From: Methanoregulaceae archaeon UXB-2016
GTDB lineage: Archaea > Halobacteriota > Methanomicrobia > Methanomicrobiales > Methanospirillaceae
Assembly (NCBI GenBank): GCA_004332335.1
Contig: SISS01000015.1
Coordinates: 103,218-167,217 of the forward strand
Direction of reading: 5' to 3'
DNA: 64,000 bases
Positions 7,194-14,607 of the stretch are shown piece after piece; position 1 is the first letter of the stretch; each line of letters opens with the position of its first letter. The translations under genes and the position numbers were made by a program. Below the pieces are notes generated by a model, which worked only from the letters and a program-made list of their open reading frames with translations, was not told the DNA's origin and made no database searches.

Positions 7194-8375
7194 ATGTATC
7201 TTATTGGAGAAGCACTGGTGGGCGACGGCCCCGAACTCGCCCATGTCGACCTGATGGTCGGAGACAAGAACGGCCCGGTCGGGCAGGCGTTCGCGAACGC
7301 CCTCTCGCAGCTCTCGGCCGGCCACACGCCGCTCCTCGCGGTGATCCGTCCGAACCTGATGACCAAGCCGGCGACGCTCGTGATCCCGAAGGTGACCATG
7401 AAGAAGGGCGAGCAGGTCCGAGAGATGTTCGGGCCGGTCCAGGCCGCCGTGGCCAAGGGGATCGCAGACGCCCTCGAGGAGGGGGTCTTCGGTGATATCG
7501 ACGTGGACGACATCGTCATCCTCGCCTCGATCTACCTGGCCCCCGACGCCGTGGACTACAACCGGATCTACCGGTACAATTACGGCGCGACCAAGCTCGC
7601 GCTGACCCGGGCCCTCGAACGCTTCCCGCCGACAAAGACCCTGCTCTACGAGAAGGACCGCGCCGCCCACGCCGTGATGGGTTTCAAGGTCCAGCGTCTC
7701 TGGGACCCGCCGTACCTGCAGGTCGCGCTCGACCTGGTGAGCATGGACAAGATCCGGCAGGTGCTCGAGGAGCTCCCCGATTCGGACCACCTGATCATCG
7801 AGGCCGGCACCCCGACGATCAAGCAGTTCGGCCTCTCGGTGATCTCCGAGATCCGGAAGATCCGGCCGAACTCCTTCATCATCGCGGACATGAAGACCCT
7901 CGACACGGGCAACCTCGAGGCCCGGATGGCCGCCGATGCGACGGCCGACGCCATCGTCGTCTCGGGGCTGGCACCGCTCGCGACGATCGAGAAGGTGCTG
8001 GCCGAGGCGAAGAAGACCGGGATCTACTCGGTGATCGACATGCTGAACGTCACGGACCCGGTCGCCATCATCGCCGCTCTCAAGATCAAGCCCGACATCG
8101 TCGAGCTCCACCGTGCGATCGACTGCGAGGAGTCCTGCCACGTCTGGGGCAACATCGAAGGGATGCGCCAGGCGGCCGGCGGCAAGCTTCTAGTCGCGAC
8201 GGCCGGCGGGATCCGGGCTGAGAAGGTGCGCGAGGCGGTCTCGCTCGGCGCAGACATCCTGGTGGTCGGGCGCGCGATCACGGCCTCGAAGGACATCCGC
8301 CACTCGGCCGAAGAGTTCCTCGAGCAGCTCAACCGTGAGGAGATCGACCAGTTCCGGATCATGACCGATTTTTAG
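7194..8375 (+). CDS. fae-hps: Fae-Hps: formaldehyde-activating enzyme fused to 3-hexulose-6-phosphate synthase
   Basis: A 393-residue two-domain enzyme. Residues 1-160 are Fae, which joins formaldehyde to tetrahydromethanopterin (MYLIGEALVGDGPELAHVDL, DKNGPVGQAFANALS with its catalytic His). Residues 165-393 are the KDPG/OMPDC-type barrel of Hps (IIADMKTLDTG, then GGIRAEKV and VVGRAITAS phosphate loop). In methanogens without an oxidative pentose pathway the fusion runs the RuMP route backwards to make ribulose-5-phosphate and hands the released formaldehyde to H4MPT. The track starts at TTG 7188; I chose ATG 7194 because the AGGGG site at 7179-7184 is correctly spaced for it. It stands alone, with a T-run after the stop. 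Confidence 0.95.
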   Translation: MYLIGEALVGDGPELAHVDLMVGDKNGPVGQAFANALSQLSAGHTPLLAVIRPNLMTKPATLVIPKVTMKKGEQVREMFGPVQAAVAKGIADALEEGVFGDIDVDDIVILASIYLAPDAVDYNRIYRYNYGATKLALTRALERFPPTKTLLYEKDRAAHAVMGFKVQRLWDPPYLQVALDLVSMDKIRQVLEELPDSDHLIIEAGTPTIKQFGLSVISEIRKIRPNSFIIADMKTLDTGNLEARMAADATADAIVVSGLAPLATIEKVLAEAKKTGIYSVIDMLNVTDPVAIIAALKIKPDIVELHRAIDCEESCHVWGNIEGMRQAAGGKLLVATAGGIRAEKVREAVSLGADILVVGRAITASKDIRHSAEEFLEQLNREEIDQFRIMTDF

Positions 8376-8400
8376 GTCACGTGTTCCTAACCCTTCAAAA

Positions 8401-8412
8401 AATTTCTTTTTT
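8401..8412 (+). terminator. Oligo-T terminator after fae-hps
   Basis: Twenty-five bases after the TAG of fae-hps the plus strand reads AATTTCTTTTTT, the T-rich type of site at which archaeal polymerase stops. No strong hairpin precedes it. Confidence 0.5.
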
Positions 8413-8581
8413 ATACCTGGGTAATACATACGACCGATTCTGTCTCCCCACGCATCGAAAGGCGAGAGGGCCCACAGAGATCCATCATATACTCGAATCC
8501 GCCACGAGATTCCTCATTTCTCCTTTCCTGTCACTTTCAAACCATTAAGGATATAATCTCTATATTCTAACATTTTTGATC

Positions 8582-9337
8582 ATGGATGTAACACTTATCT
8601 CAAAAATGTTTGAGGAATTGCCCAGACAAGGTCCCGGATCGGATGAATCAACTGCTCATGCATATTCTCAGATTCCCACAATTCCCAAAGGGGGGAAAAT
8701 ACTTGATATCGGGTGTGGATCGGGTATGCAGACTCTAACTCTTGCAAGGCTCTATCCCGATTGTATGATCACGGCAGTAGATGTCCATCAGCCATTTCTC
8801 GATGATCTTGAACTCCGGGCAAAGAATGCAGGATTCGATGGCAGAATTGTTCCTCATCGAGCGTCAATGGATAACCTCTCATTCGAAAAGGCCTCATTCG
8901 ATATCATCTGGTCAGAAGGTTCTGCATTTATTATGGGATTATCTCCCGCTCTCAGGTACTGGAAAAATTTTTTGAAACCTGATGGATGCCTGGTCGTATC
9001 GGATTGTACCTGGTTTACTGATTCGGCATCCGAAGAATGCAAGGAATTTATGGGTGCATCGTGCCCTGATATGAAATCAGAACCCGATACTGAAGAAGTA
9101 ATCCGGGATGCCGGGTATTCTATCATCAGCACATTCCGGCTTCCTGATTCAGGCTGGTGGGATCACTATTACTCTCCGTTAACCGAAAGGATTCCATTTT
9201 TGAAAGAGACTCATGCGAAAAACAGTGATGCGCAGATGATCATCCGTGGATTAGAAAAGGAGATGGAGATTCATCGGAAGTATTCGAATGAATATGGGTA
9301 CACTTTTTTTGTTCTCAAAAACAGGTGTACGGATTGA
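8582..9337 (+). CDS. Class I SAM-dependent methyltransferase
   Basis: A 251-residue Rossmann methyltransferase. SAM motif I is ILDIGCGSGMQTL near residue 42, motif II is ITAVDVHQPFLDDL, and motif IV is FDIIWSEGSAF. The substrate is unknown; the protein resembles the loosely defined Methyltransf_11/25 group. ATG 8582 is preferred over the track's TTG 8576. No clear ribosome site is present, but GGATATAATCTCTATATTC upstream is a likely promoter. The gene is visibly richer in A+T, with third positions often A/T (AAA, ATT, GAT, GGA), unlike the GC-ending codons of the core genes around it, which suggests acquisition from elsewhere. It has no operon partners. Confidence 0.88.
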   Translation: MDVTLISKMFEELPRQGPGSDESTAHAYSQIPTIPKGGKILDIGCGSGMQTLTLARLYPDCMITAVDVHQPFLDDLELRAKNAGFDGRIVPHRASMDNLSFEKASFDIIWSEGSAFIMGLSPALRYWKNFLKPDGCLVVSDCTWFTDSASEECKEFMGASCPDMKSEPDTEEVIRDAGYSIISTFRLPDSGWWDHYYSPLTERIPFLKETHAKNSDAQMIIRGLEKEMEIHRKYSNEYGYTFFVLKNRCTD

Positions 9338-9680
9338 GGTAGAGCGAGAGGTACGAGAGATCCTGATTGCCGGAATTATTCGATGGACCATACCAGTTCT
9401 CTCTCCTGGCAGATGTCAAGGCCTGAATAGAGATACAGATGGATGGTCTCGGGATGGAGTCTGGGAGAACCCACCCGACCATTCCATCTCACAATGAAGT
9501 CCTTTTTCATGACCGACGTTTTAGTCGGTCATCTCTTCTATATTTTTTTACTGGCCGGCTCGAGACGCGGACAAGGACAGATTCTGAACGGACGAGCGCC
9601 AGGTCCTGCCCGAGCTCGCGACGGAGAACGGACGTCGCCCTCATGCCTTCCTTCACACGAAGTGAACCAAAAAAGGGGTC
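9338..9680. other. Intergenic stretch without a recognisable gene
   Basis: I find no supportable coding sequence on either strand. Several track ORFs here are short and resemble nothing. The only structure seen is the hairpin at 9511-9530 followed by a T-rich run. Confidence 0.5.
9511..9530 (+). terminator. Perfect hairpin followed by T-rich run
   Basis: GACCGAC and GTCGGTC form a 7-bp perfect stem around a GTTTTA loop, and ATATTTTTTTA follows at about 9540. It may end transcription of the methyltransferase gene from 170 bases upstream, or be a leftover of a mobile element edge. Confidence 0.4.
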
Positions 9681-10157
9681 TCAGGACATCAGGAGCGACG
9701 CCCCGACGAACCCGAGCATCGCGAACGCGAAGACCAGGGAGAAGATGGCCCGACCGCGCCTTGAGCCGGCATCGGGTCCGATCGAGAGCCGCGCATGGAG
9801 CAGACCGGCCTGGAGAAGGTAGACGGCGTACCCGAGGATCACGGCCGCGCCCGCGCGGGGACCGAACGAGGCGAGCACGGCGACCAGCGCTGCGACTGCG
9901 AATGCGAGGTTCGCAAACCCGACCTCGTACTGGAAGTAGGGGACCGGCACCGCCCACCCGAGCCGGGCGGCATCTTCGCGATGGAGGAGCACATGCGAGA
10001 CGAAGGCGATCAGGCCGACGATGCCGACGGCGAGCACGGCAACGAGCGATACGCCGAGGGACTGGTTGCCGGAGAAGAGGAGATAGAAGCCGAAGAAGAT
10101 GCCGACTGTTGCGATGAGGTTTCTCACGATCGAGAGGCTCTGGATGAACGAGGCCAT
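9681..10157 (-). CDS. Small multi-pass membrane protein (possibly DUF6790 family)
   Basis: A 158-residue hydrophobic protein with about five predicted membrane spans: residues 12-32 (IATVGIFFGFYLLF), 35-55, 80-95 (FANLAFAVAALVAVL), 104-120 and 138-156. Between spans 2 and 3 there is a hydrophilic loop HVLLHREDAARLGW and a motif FQYEVGFANL. It resembles the small DUF6790-type membrane proteins of methanogens, but I am unsure of that assignment and no function is known. GC-rich codon use matches the core genome. It lies next to the IS element's left end, which starts 33 bases beyond its start codon, so its promoter may have been moved or cut by the insertion. Confidence 0.75.
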   Translation of the reverse strand: MASFIQSLSIVRNLIATVGIFFGFYLLFSGNQSLGVSLVAVLAVGIVGLIAFVSHVLLHREDAARLGWAVPVPYFQYEVGFANLAFAVAALVAVLASFGPRAGAAVILGYAVYLLQAGLLHARLSIGPDAGSRRGRAIFSLVFAFAMLGFVGASLLMS

Positions 10158-10190
10158 GCATTACTTCTTCTATGCTGTGAGTTAAAGCCT

Positions 10191-10209
10191 GAGGAGGATA
10201 GCTCATAAC
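10191..10209 (+). repeat. IS5 element, left terminal inverted repeat
   Basis: GAGGAGGATAGCTCATAAC; partner of the repeat at 11304-11322, with 15 of 19 bases matching in inverted orientation. Confidence 0.65.
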
Positions 10210-10309
10210 GGCCGGTTATCCGTCGCTTCTCATGGATCCACCTGGGCTCTTCGTCGCTTCCGTCTCTTCTGGCCCTGTTTCCCCTTGACCCCCTCGTCGA
10301 ACGCGAGAG

Positions 10310-11263
10310 CTACCGCTCTGCCCGTGTCCTTCGTTGGATGGTCCGGAGCTGGATGAGGTTATAGTCGAGACAGGATATGACGTTCATCAGATGCACCCGG
10401 GCCTCGGTCGTGACCAGAACGTGTCCCGCGTGAAACTGTCGTTTGATCACGGCATACGGTCGTTCGACGAGGGCTCGGGTACGACCGATCGCCCGGTTCC
10501 GTCGTTTCTCTTTGATGGAGAGGGGATGTCCCCGAACCGCACGATGCATCGTTTTATCCATTGATGCCGCCGGCTTCACGCCGAAATAGCCTTTATCCCG
10601 GTAGACGGTCTCTCCGGATTTCGAGAGGTCGATACGACTGTCATGCGTCGATGCCGTCGTCGTTGCCAGGCGGCGGATCAGCTGATACTCTGTGTCGATG
10701 AGGGTGTGGAGTTTGTACCCGAAAGGCGATTTCTTTCCCTTCTTCGCCCAGGTACCGTCCCGGCTTCGCCGGGTGCGTGCCTGATCGCCGCGAGGAGTAT
10801 CGGCCGATGCGTGGCCGGGATCGGCAGTGATGAACGTGGCATCCTGGATCACCCCCCGATGGTTCTTCAGACCGCGGGCATCGATCTGCTGCTGGAGGTC
10901 GGTCCAGAAGTCGTCGATCACCCCGGCGTCGACCAGGCGATTCTTGAAGGCCCAGATCGTCGAACGGTCGGGGATCGTGGCAGGAAAGCCAAGGAAATGA
11001 CGGAACGAGATCCGATCGCCCGCCTGGCGTTCGAGCTCGTAATCGGAGAGGCCATACCACTGCTGCAGCACGAGCAGCTTCCTGAGCACGATCACATCGG
11101 TATGAGGACGGCCCCCCTGATCGGTATCACTCTGGAACAGAGCGGATAACCGAGGACGAAACGGTTCCCAGTCGATCAGACCGTCGACCTCACTGAGCGG
11201 GTCACCACGGGCAGCGATGGCCGCATACTCCTGGTGGAGAAAGTAATTCCCGAACGTGCTCAT
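10310..11263 (-). CDS. IS5-family DDE transposase
   Basis: A 317-residue transposase. The N-terminal substrate-recognition part FGNYFLHQEYAAIAARGDP ... RKLLVLQQWYGLSDYELE is typical of the IS5 group. The catalytic residues are Asp in IQDATFITAD, Asp in YRDKGYFG and Glu in ALVERPYAVIKRQF, all present. GYKLHTLID is the usual strand before the second Asp. The track start is GTG 11284; ATG 11263 is the more usual N-terminus (MSTFGNYF), and neither has a good ribosome site. The frame has no breaks, so the enzyme is probably functional. It sits inside the inverted repeats described separately. Confidence 0.92.
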   Translation of the reverse strand: MSTFGNYFLHQEYAAIAARGDPLSEVDGLIDWEPFRPRLSALFQSDTDQGGRPHTDVIVLRKLLVLQQWYGLSDYELERQAGDRISFRHFLGFPATIPDRSTIWAFKNRLVDAGVIDDFWTDLQQQIDARGLKNHRGVIQDATFITADPGHASADTPRGDQARTRRSRDGTWAKKGKKSPFGYKLHTLIDTEYQLIRRLATTTASTHDSRIDLSKSGETVYRDKGYFGVKPAASMDKTMHRAVRGHPLSIKEKRRNRAIGRTRALVERPYAVIKRQFHAGHVLVTTEARVHLMNVISCLDYNLIQLRTIQRRTRAER

Positions 11264-11303
11264 CCAGAAAGATCGATCAATCACCAGATAAAGGTGAGCT
11301 GGG

Positions 11304-11322
11304 GTTTGTAGCTATTCTCCTC
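11304..11322 (-). repeat. IS5 element, right terminal inverted repeat
   Basis: Read on the minus strand GAGGAGAATAGCTACAAAC; pairs with the left repeat at 10191-10209. Confidence 0.65.
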
Positions 11323-11686
11323 TAATTGTTCTTGCGTGATGTTAAAAGGGGCGTAGTGAGATTGAGCAAGAGGAATATCATCCATATTGAGAAATTTAGG
11401 GTTCTCTCCACTATACTATTACGCTCTTCTAGTCCACCCCACTCTTCCTTTTTCCTCCGCGCCACTGGTTGAGGCAGAGAGAATCATCTGTTTCATAACA
11501 TTAGTCTCAATCAATGAGAGCCCGAGCGCTCCTCGCTCCCCTGGTCTTCGCCGCGATACCGTGTGTCTCAGCCGAAGAGGTGTAGAGTCTCCTGAGAATC
11601 GCTTATAACGAGCGCTTCCCTGTCATCCCCGAAGCATACCCTCTGAGGCGGGGTCGGTCCCCTGGACACCCTGGATCGGCGCTGCC
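11323..11686. other. Gene-poor flank of the IS element
   Basis: No full gene found. The stretch is mixed in base composition. It contains the short signal-peptide-like reading frame listed at 11514-11585 and otherwise nothing I can interpret. Confidence 0.5.
11514..11585 (+). pseudogene. Orphan signal-peptide-like reading frame
   Basis: Too short for the ORF track. ATG 11514 gives 23 residues, MRARALLAPLVFAAIPCVSA then EEV and TAG: a basic start, a hydrophobic core and an AxA-like cleavage site, with nothing after it. It looks like the first exon-sized piece of an exported protein whose body has been lost or frameshifted, next to an IS element. It could equally be chance. Confidence 0.25.
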
Positions 11687-12880
11687 TCACCGTCTCGCTC
11701 CAGGATACCCCCGGACAAAGCGTGTAAAGGGCGAGCCCGCAGCAGCGTTCCACCCGGTCCTTCCGAACCCGTCGGGCCGGGAGGGCGAGGGCTGGATCAT
11801 CGGCCCGATCGTCGGAGATCGGCCGAAGGCGTCGGCGGGGGTGCCGCCGGCCACGTACCGACGCACGCCGAACGAGCGCCCAGGTCTCTCCGGGGGCGTG
11901 GGCTCGATGGGGGGAGTCGCGGGCGCCGTGAGGGTGGGCGTGATCGTGGGGAGAGGGCCGGTCACCATCGTCATGGCGAGCGAGACCGACCAGGGCATGG
12001 ACGGCCCCTCCACGTTCAGCACATAGGCCCCGCCCGGCACCGCGAGTTCTCCTGTCACTCCGCCACCCGCGACGCCGGTCGAGGCTCCCGACCAGACGAC
12101 AGAGCCCGATTCATCCAGCATCACGACCTGGAGGGCCGGCATGGCCGGCACGACAAGACGGAGAATCCCCGCCGGGAGGAGGAACGGACCGCTCGCCCGG
12201 TCCTTTATCCCCTCGATGGTGAGTCCACCTGAGGCGTCCTCGGCGGACGTCCACAAAACGGGGGCCAGGAAGGCCGACCATGCGGCGCTGTCGAACCCGT
12301 CCAGGTTCAGGTAGTAGAGGCCGTCGGTGGGAATGGCGGCGTACCACGAGGTGTTCCCACCGGTTAGGGTGTTCACCCAGGTCGTGGCGACCGAGTAGCC
12401 CCGTGGATCCATGAGCTGCGCGCGCGCCGCGCCGTTCGAGCTGAGTTCCAGGCGGACGACTCCCGCTCCAAGCCAGATCGGGCCGCTGCCGAGGTCGCCG
12501 TTTCCGGACCATGCGGTCCGGTTCCCGAGCTCGATGGCCGACTCTGAGGCGAGCGACGTGAGCTGAGCGGACCACGCTCCTCCATGCCCCTCCACCACCA
12601 GGGTGTGACGACCCTGGGTGGTGACCCCAATGTCGACCGAACCTGAACCGCCGTGCATGCTCGGGACGCCGATCGAACCGACCATGAACCCCGCCGGATC
12701 GACGACCTTTGCGAAGAGGTTCGTCTCTGATGAGACCGTGAGGCGGTAGACACCGGTCTCCAGCGGGAACGGATCCGTGGCGTGGTCACCCGTCGCGGAC
12801 CATTCGAACGCGGAGACGGCGCCGGAGAAGGAGACGAAGAGGAGAAGGAGGACGAAGACGGGCCTGCAGGAGCGGGACAT
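11687..12880 (-). CDS. Secreted protein with three tandem beta-type repeats
   Basis: A 397-residue exported protein of unknown function. Residues 1-24 are a clear signal peptide (VFVLLLLFVSFSGAVSA). Three repeats of about 90-100 residues follow. Each opens with a short 'GD/KD...PF/IxLxxGVxRLxL' pattern (DPFPLETGVYRLTV, SGPIWLGAGVVRLEL, SGPFLLPAGILRLVV), then 'xxVxDxxGxxV', and ends with 'Y/HxLxVEGxxxxWSxxL', like the PPC/CARDB-type beta-sandwich modules of surface proteins. A Thr/Pro linker (about residues 310-335) leads to a Gly/Pro/Arg-rich tail with no membrane anchor, so it is either released or held by other means. GC-rich codons match the core genome. Confidence 0.82.
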   Translation of the reverse strand: MSRSCRPVFVLLLLFVSFSGAVSAFEWSATGDHATDPFPLETGVYRLTVSSETNLFAKVVDPAGFMVGSIGVPSMHGGSGSVDIGVTTQGRHTLVVEGHGGAWSAQLTSLASESAIELGNRTAWSGNGDLGSGPIWLGAGVVRLELSSNGAARAQLMDPRGYSVATTWVNTLTGGNTSWYAAIPTDGLYYLNLDGFDSAAWSAFLAPVLWTSAEDASGGLTIEGIKDRASGPFLLPAGILRLVVPAMPALQVVMLDESGSVVWSGASTGVAGGGVTGELAVPGGAYVLNVEGPSMPWSVSLAMTMVTGPLPTITPTLTAPATPPIEPTPPERPGRSFGVRRYVAGGTPADAFGRSPTIGPMIQPSPSRPDGFGRTGWNAAAGSPFTRFVRGYPGARR

Positions 12881-12970
12881 GATCAGTGGGGACCGGATAG
12901 ATGGATAAAAGTTGTGGCCACTGCACCGGCGGTGCCGGCGCAGGTGGAGGCGTCCCGTCTCTCGTTGAGC

Positions 12971-13627
12971 TCAGGGCAGTTCGATCGACTCGCCCGGCGC
13001 GAGCACGGCCACCCGCACGTCCGTGGTCCGCTCGAGCGCCGCCTTGAATGCCTGCGGATCCTGGGCGATCACCGGCCAGGTGTTGTAGTGGATCGGCACC
13101 ACGAGCGGCGCGCCGATCCACCGGGCCGCGCACATCGCGGCGGCGGGATCCATCGTGAACCGCCCGCCGATCGGGAGGAGGGCCACGTCGGGGGAGTGGA
13201 GCGCGCCGATCACCTTCATGTCCGAGAAGAGGGCCGTGTCGCCCGCATGATAGACCGTCAGGCCGTCCATCTCGATCACCATGCCGGCCGCGTCCCCCCC
13301 GGGCAGGCGCTCGCCCTCCAACTCCAGCATATGGGAGTGGACGGCCTGGGTCATCGTGACCCGGACGCCGTCGACCTCGACTCCGCCGCCCGTGTTGATC
13401 CCCTGGGTCGGGACGCCGCGGCGCGCGAGCTCCTTTGCGATCTCGTTCGTCGTGATCGTCGGGCGTGCAAGGGCGACGGTCTCCCCGATGTGGTCGTGGT
13501 GGCCGTGCGTGACCACGACCAGGTCGGGGTCGGCGGGGAGGCGTTCGTTCAGGACGTACGGGTCGACCAGGACCCGGCGAGAGCCCTCAAGGAGGACGCA
13601 GGCATGTTCAACATAGGTCAGCCGCAT
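12971..13627 (-). CDS. Metallo-beta-lactamase-fold hydrolase, UPF0173 family
   Basis: A 218-residue metal-dependent hydrolase. The zinc-binding motif is THGHHDH (HxHxDH) near residue 41, followed by VHSHMLE, the Asp of YHAGDTALF, and the C-terminal His in VVPIHYNTWP. The N-terminus MRLTYVEHACVLLEG, 'strand plus H', is diagnostic of the UPF0173/UlaG-like group, and length is normal. The substrate is not known; relatives act on phosphodiesters or lactones. It starts at ATG 13627 and is followed by an independent gene, so no operon clue is available. Confidence 0.9.
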   Translation of the reverse strand: MRLTYVEHACVLLEGSRRVLVDPYVLNERLPADPDLVVVTHGHHDHIGETVALARPTITTNEIAKELARRGVPTQGINTGGGVEVDGVRVTMTQAVHSHMLELEGERLPGGDAAGMVIEMDGLTVYHAGDTALFSDMKVIGALHSPDVALLPIGGRFTMDPAAAMCAARWIGAPLVVPIHYNTWPVIAQDPQAFKAALERTTDVRVAVLAPGESIELP

Positions 13628-13681
13628 GAGGGATGGATCGGCGGCGGGCGGATATGGAAGTTGCGATCAAAAAGGGGGGGT

Positions 13682-14293
13682 TCAGGAGATCTCGGCCAGT
13701 TCGGCCTCGGTGGTATCGATCGAGTCGCCGAGCCCGTCGTTGGTGGCAGAGCGGGTCATCTGCTCCGAGAGGTCGCGGTCCTCCATGATGTCCTTGATCC
13801 GCTCGAGATAGAGATCGAGCGTGTGGTCCTCCTCCTGCTCGAGCACGTGCCTGTACTCACGGAGGGTCGAGGGCGAGACATTGAGCCGGTCCGCGATGTC
13901 CTTCATATTCAGGCTGGCGTCGACCATGTCTTTCAGTTCCTGCTTCTCGAAGGGCATGCGGAAGTCGAGGTCGCGGAAGAGCTTCAGCCGGATCCGTGCG
14001 CGTGCTACCGTCTTCGAGAGCTTCTCGTCTCCGAGGTCGCGGGCGATCTCCGTATCGTTTCGTCCCACGTGGAAGTCTGATACGAGCTTGGCGAGCTGGA
14101 GGGGCTTGAGCTTCGTCTTGAAGAACCCCTGGTCGAGCACTTCGCGCATCACCAGTGCGATCTCGCGCTCGACGGCATCGCGGTCACGCAGCGACCCGTG
14201 GATCTTCTTCATGGGCTCCACTATCTTGGTCTTACTGGTTATGTTCGAGAACAGCTGCAGGAGCTGTGCTTTGCGTCGGTCGTCAGCCACCAT
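13682..14293 (-). CDS. Conserved archaeal helix-turn-helix protein
   Basis: A 203-residue, mostly helical and charged protein. Residues 125-150 (MKDIADRLNVSPSTLREYRHVL) form a good helix-turn-helix, suggesting DNA binding or a sigma-like fold. A second similar unit may exist around residues 78-100 (DTEIARDLGDEKLSKTVARAR). The overall look resembles the archaeal family named 'conditioned medium-induced protein 4' after a haloarchaeal member, but I hold that only loosely. No membrane segment or cofactor motif is seen. It is transcribed divergently from glyS, with its own TATA box (TATAAATA) 43 bases upstream, so it is probably a single-gene transcript. Confidence 0.78.
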   Translation of the reverse strand: MVADDRRKAQLLQLFSNITSKTKIVEPMKKIHGSLRDRDAVEREIALVMREVLDQGFFKTKLKPLQLAKLVSDFHVGRNDTEIARDLGDEKLSKTVARARIRLKLFRDLDFRMPFEKQELKDMVDASLNMKDIADRLNVSPSTLREYRHVLEQEEDHTLDLYLERIKDIMEDRDLSEQMTRSATNDGLGDSIDTTEAELAEIS

Positions 14294-14607
14294 GATTCAT
14301 CACTGCCGGATACGGTATTATAAGATTATGTATGGTATTTATAGATGATCCTCGTGCATAAGTGAAAGGGACCAAAATTTTTGGTATTATCCGGTAATCT
14401 CCTCAATTAGGGCATATACCGCGCATACCATTGCCATGCGGCAGCCTTATATGAAAGTCACCCTGAATGCCTGACTTCATAGTCGGGGCTACAATATATC
14501 CTTTCTGGTCGTTATGGGCCCTTTCGACGTCGCGCAGGGTCTCGGCGGTGCGGTGCTGCAAATCATCCTTAATATGGTGCGGTCGACTAATGATGGGAGA
14601 CGCGATC
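14294..14607. other. Divergent promoter region upstream of glyS
   Basis: About 310 bp with no supportable gene. AT-rich blocks at 14315-14345 serve the minus-strand HTH gene, and AATATATCC near 14491 may serve glyS, which would leave a leader of about 90 bases. I see no riboswitch-like or T-box-like fold. Confidence 0.45.
14336..14343 (-). promoter_or_regulatory. TATA box of the HTH gene
   Basis: Minus strand TATAAATA, 43 bases before the ATG at 14293 and in an AT-rich block, so transcription would begin at about 14312 with a leader of about 20 bases. Confidence 0.55.

Larger units (their letters stand above)
10191..11322 (-). mobile_element. IS5-type insertion sequence
   Basis: A roughly 1.13-kb element bounded by imperfect 19-bp inverted repeats. 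The left end GAGGAGGATAGCTCATAAC (10191-10209) and the complement of the right end GAGGAGAATAGCTACAAAC (11304-11322) agree at 15 of 19 bases. One intact DDE transposase lies between them. I could not find matching target duplications directly outside, so the exact ends are uncertain by a few bases. The intact reading frame suggests recent arrival. Confidence 0.75.

Noticed and set aside
9511-9530. CRISPR repeat candidate at a palindromic GACCGAC...GTCGGTC
   Set aside because: Single copy; no regularly spaced second copy, no spacers and no cas genes in the window.
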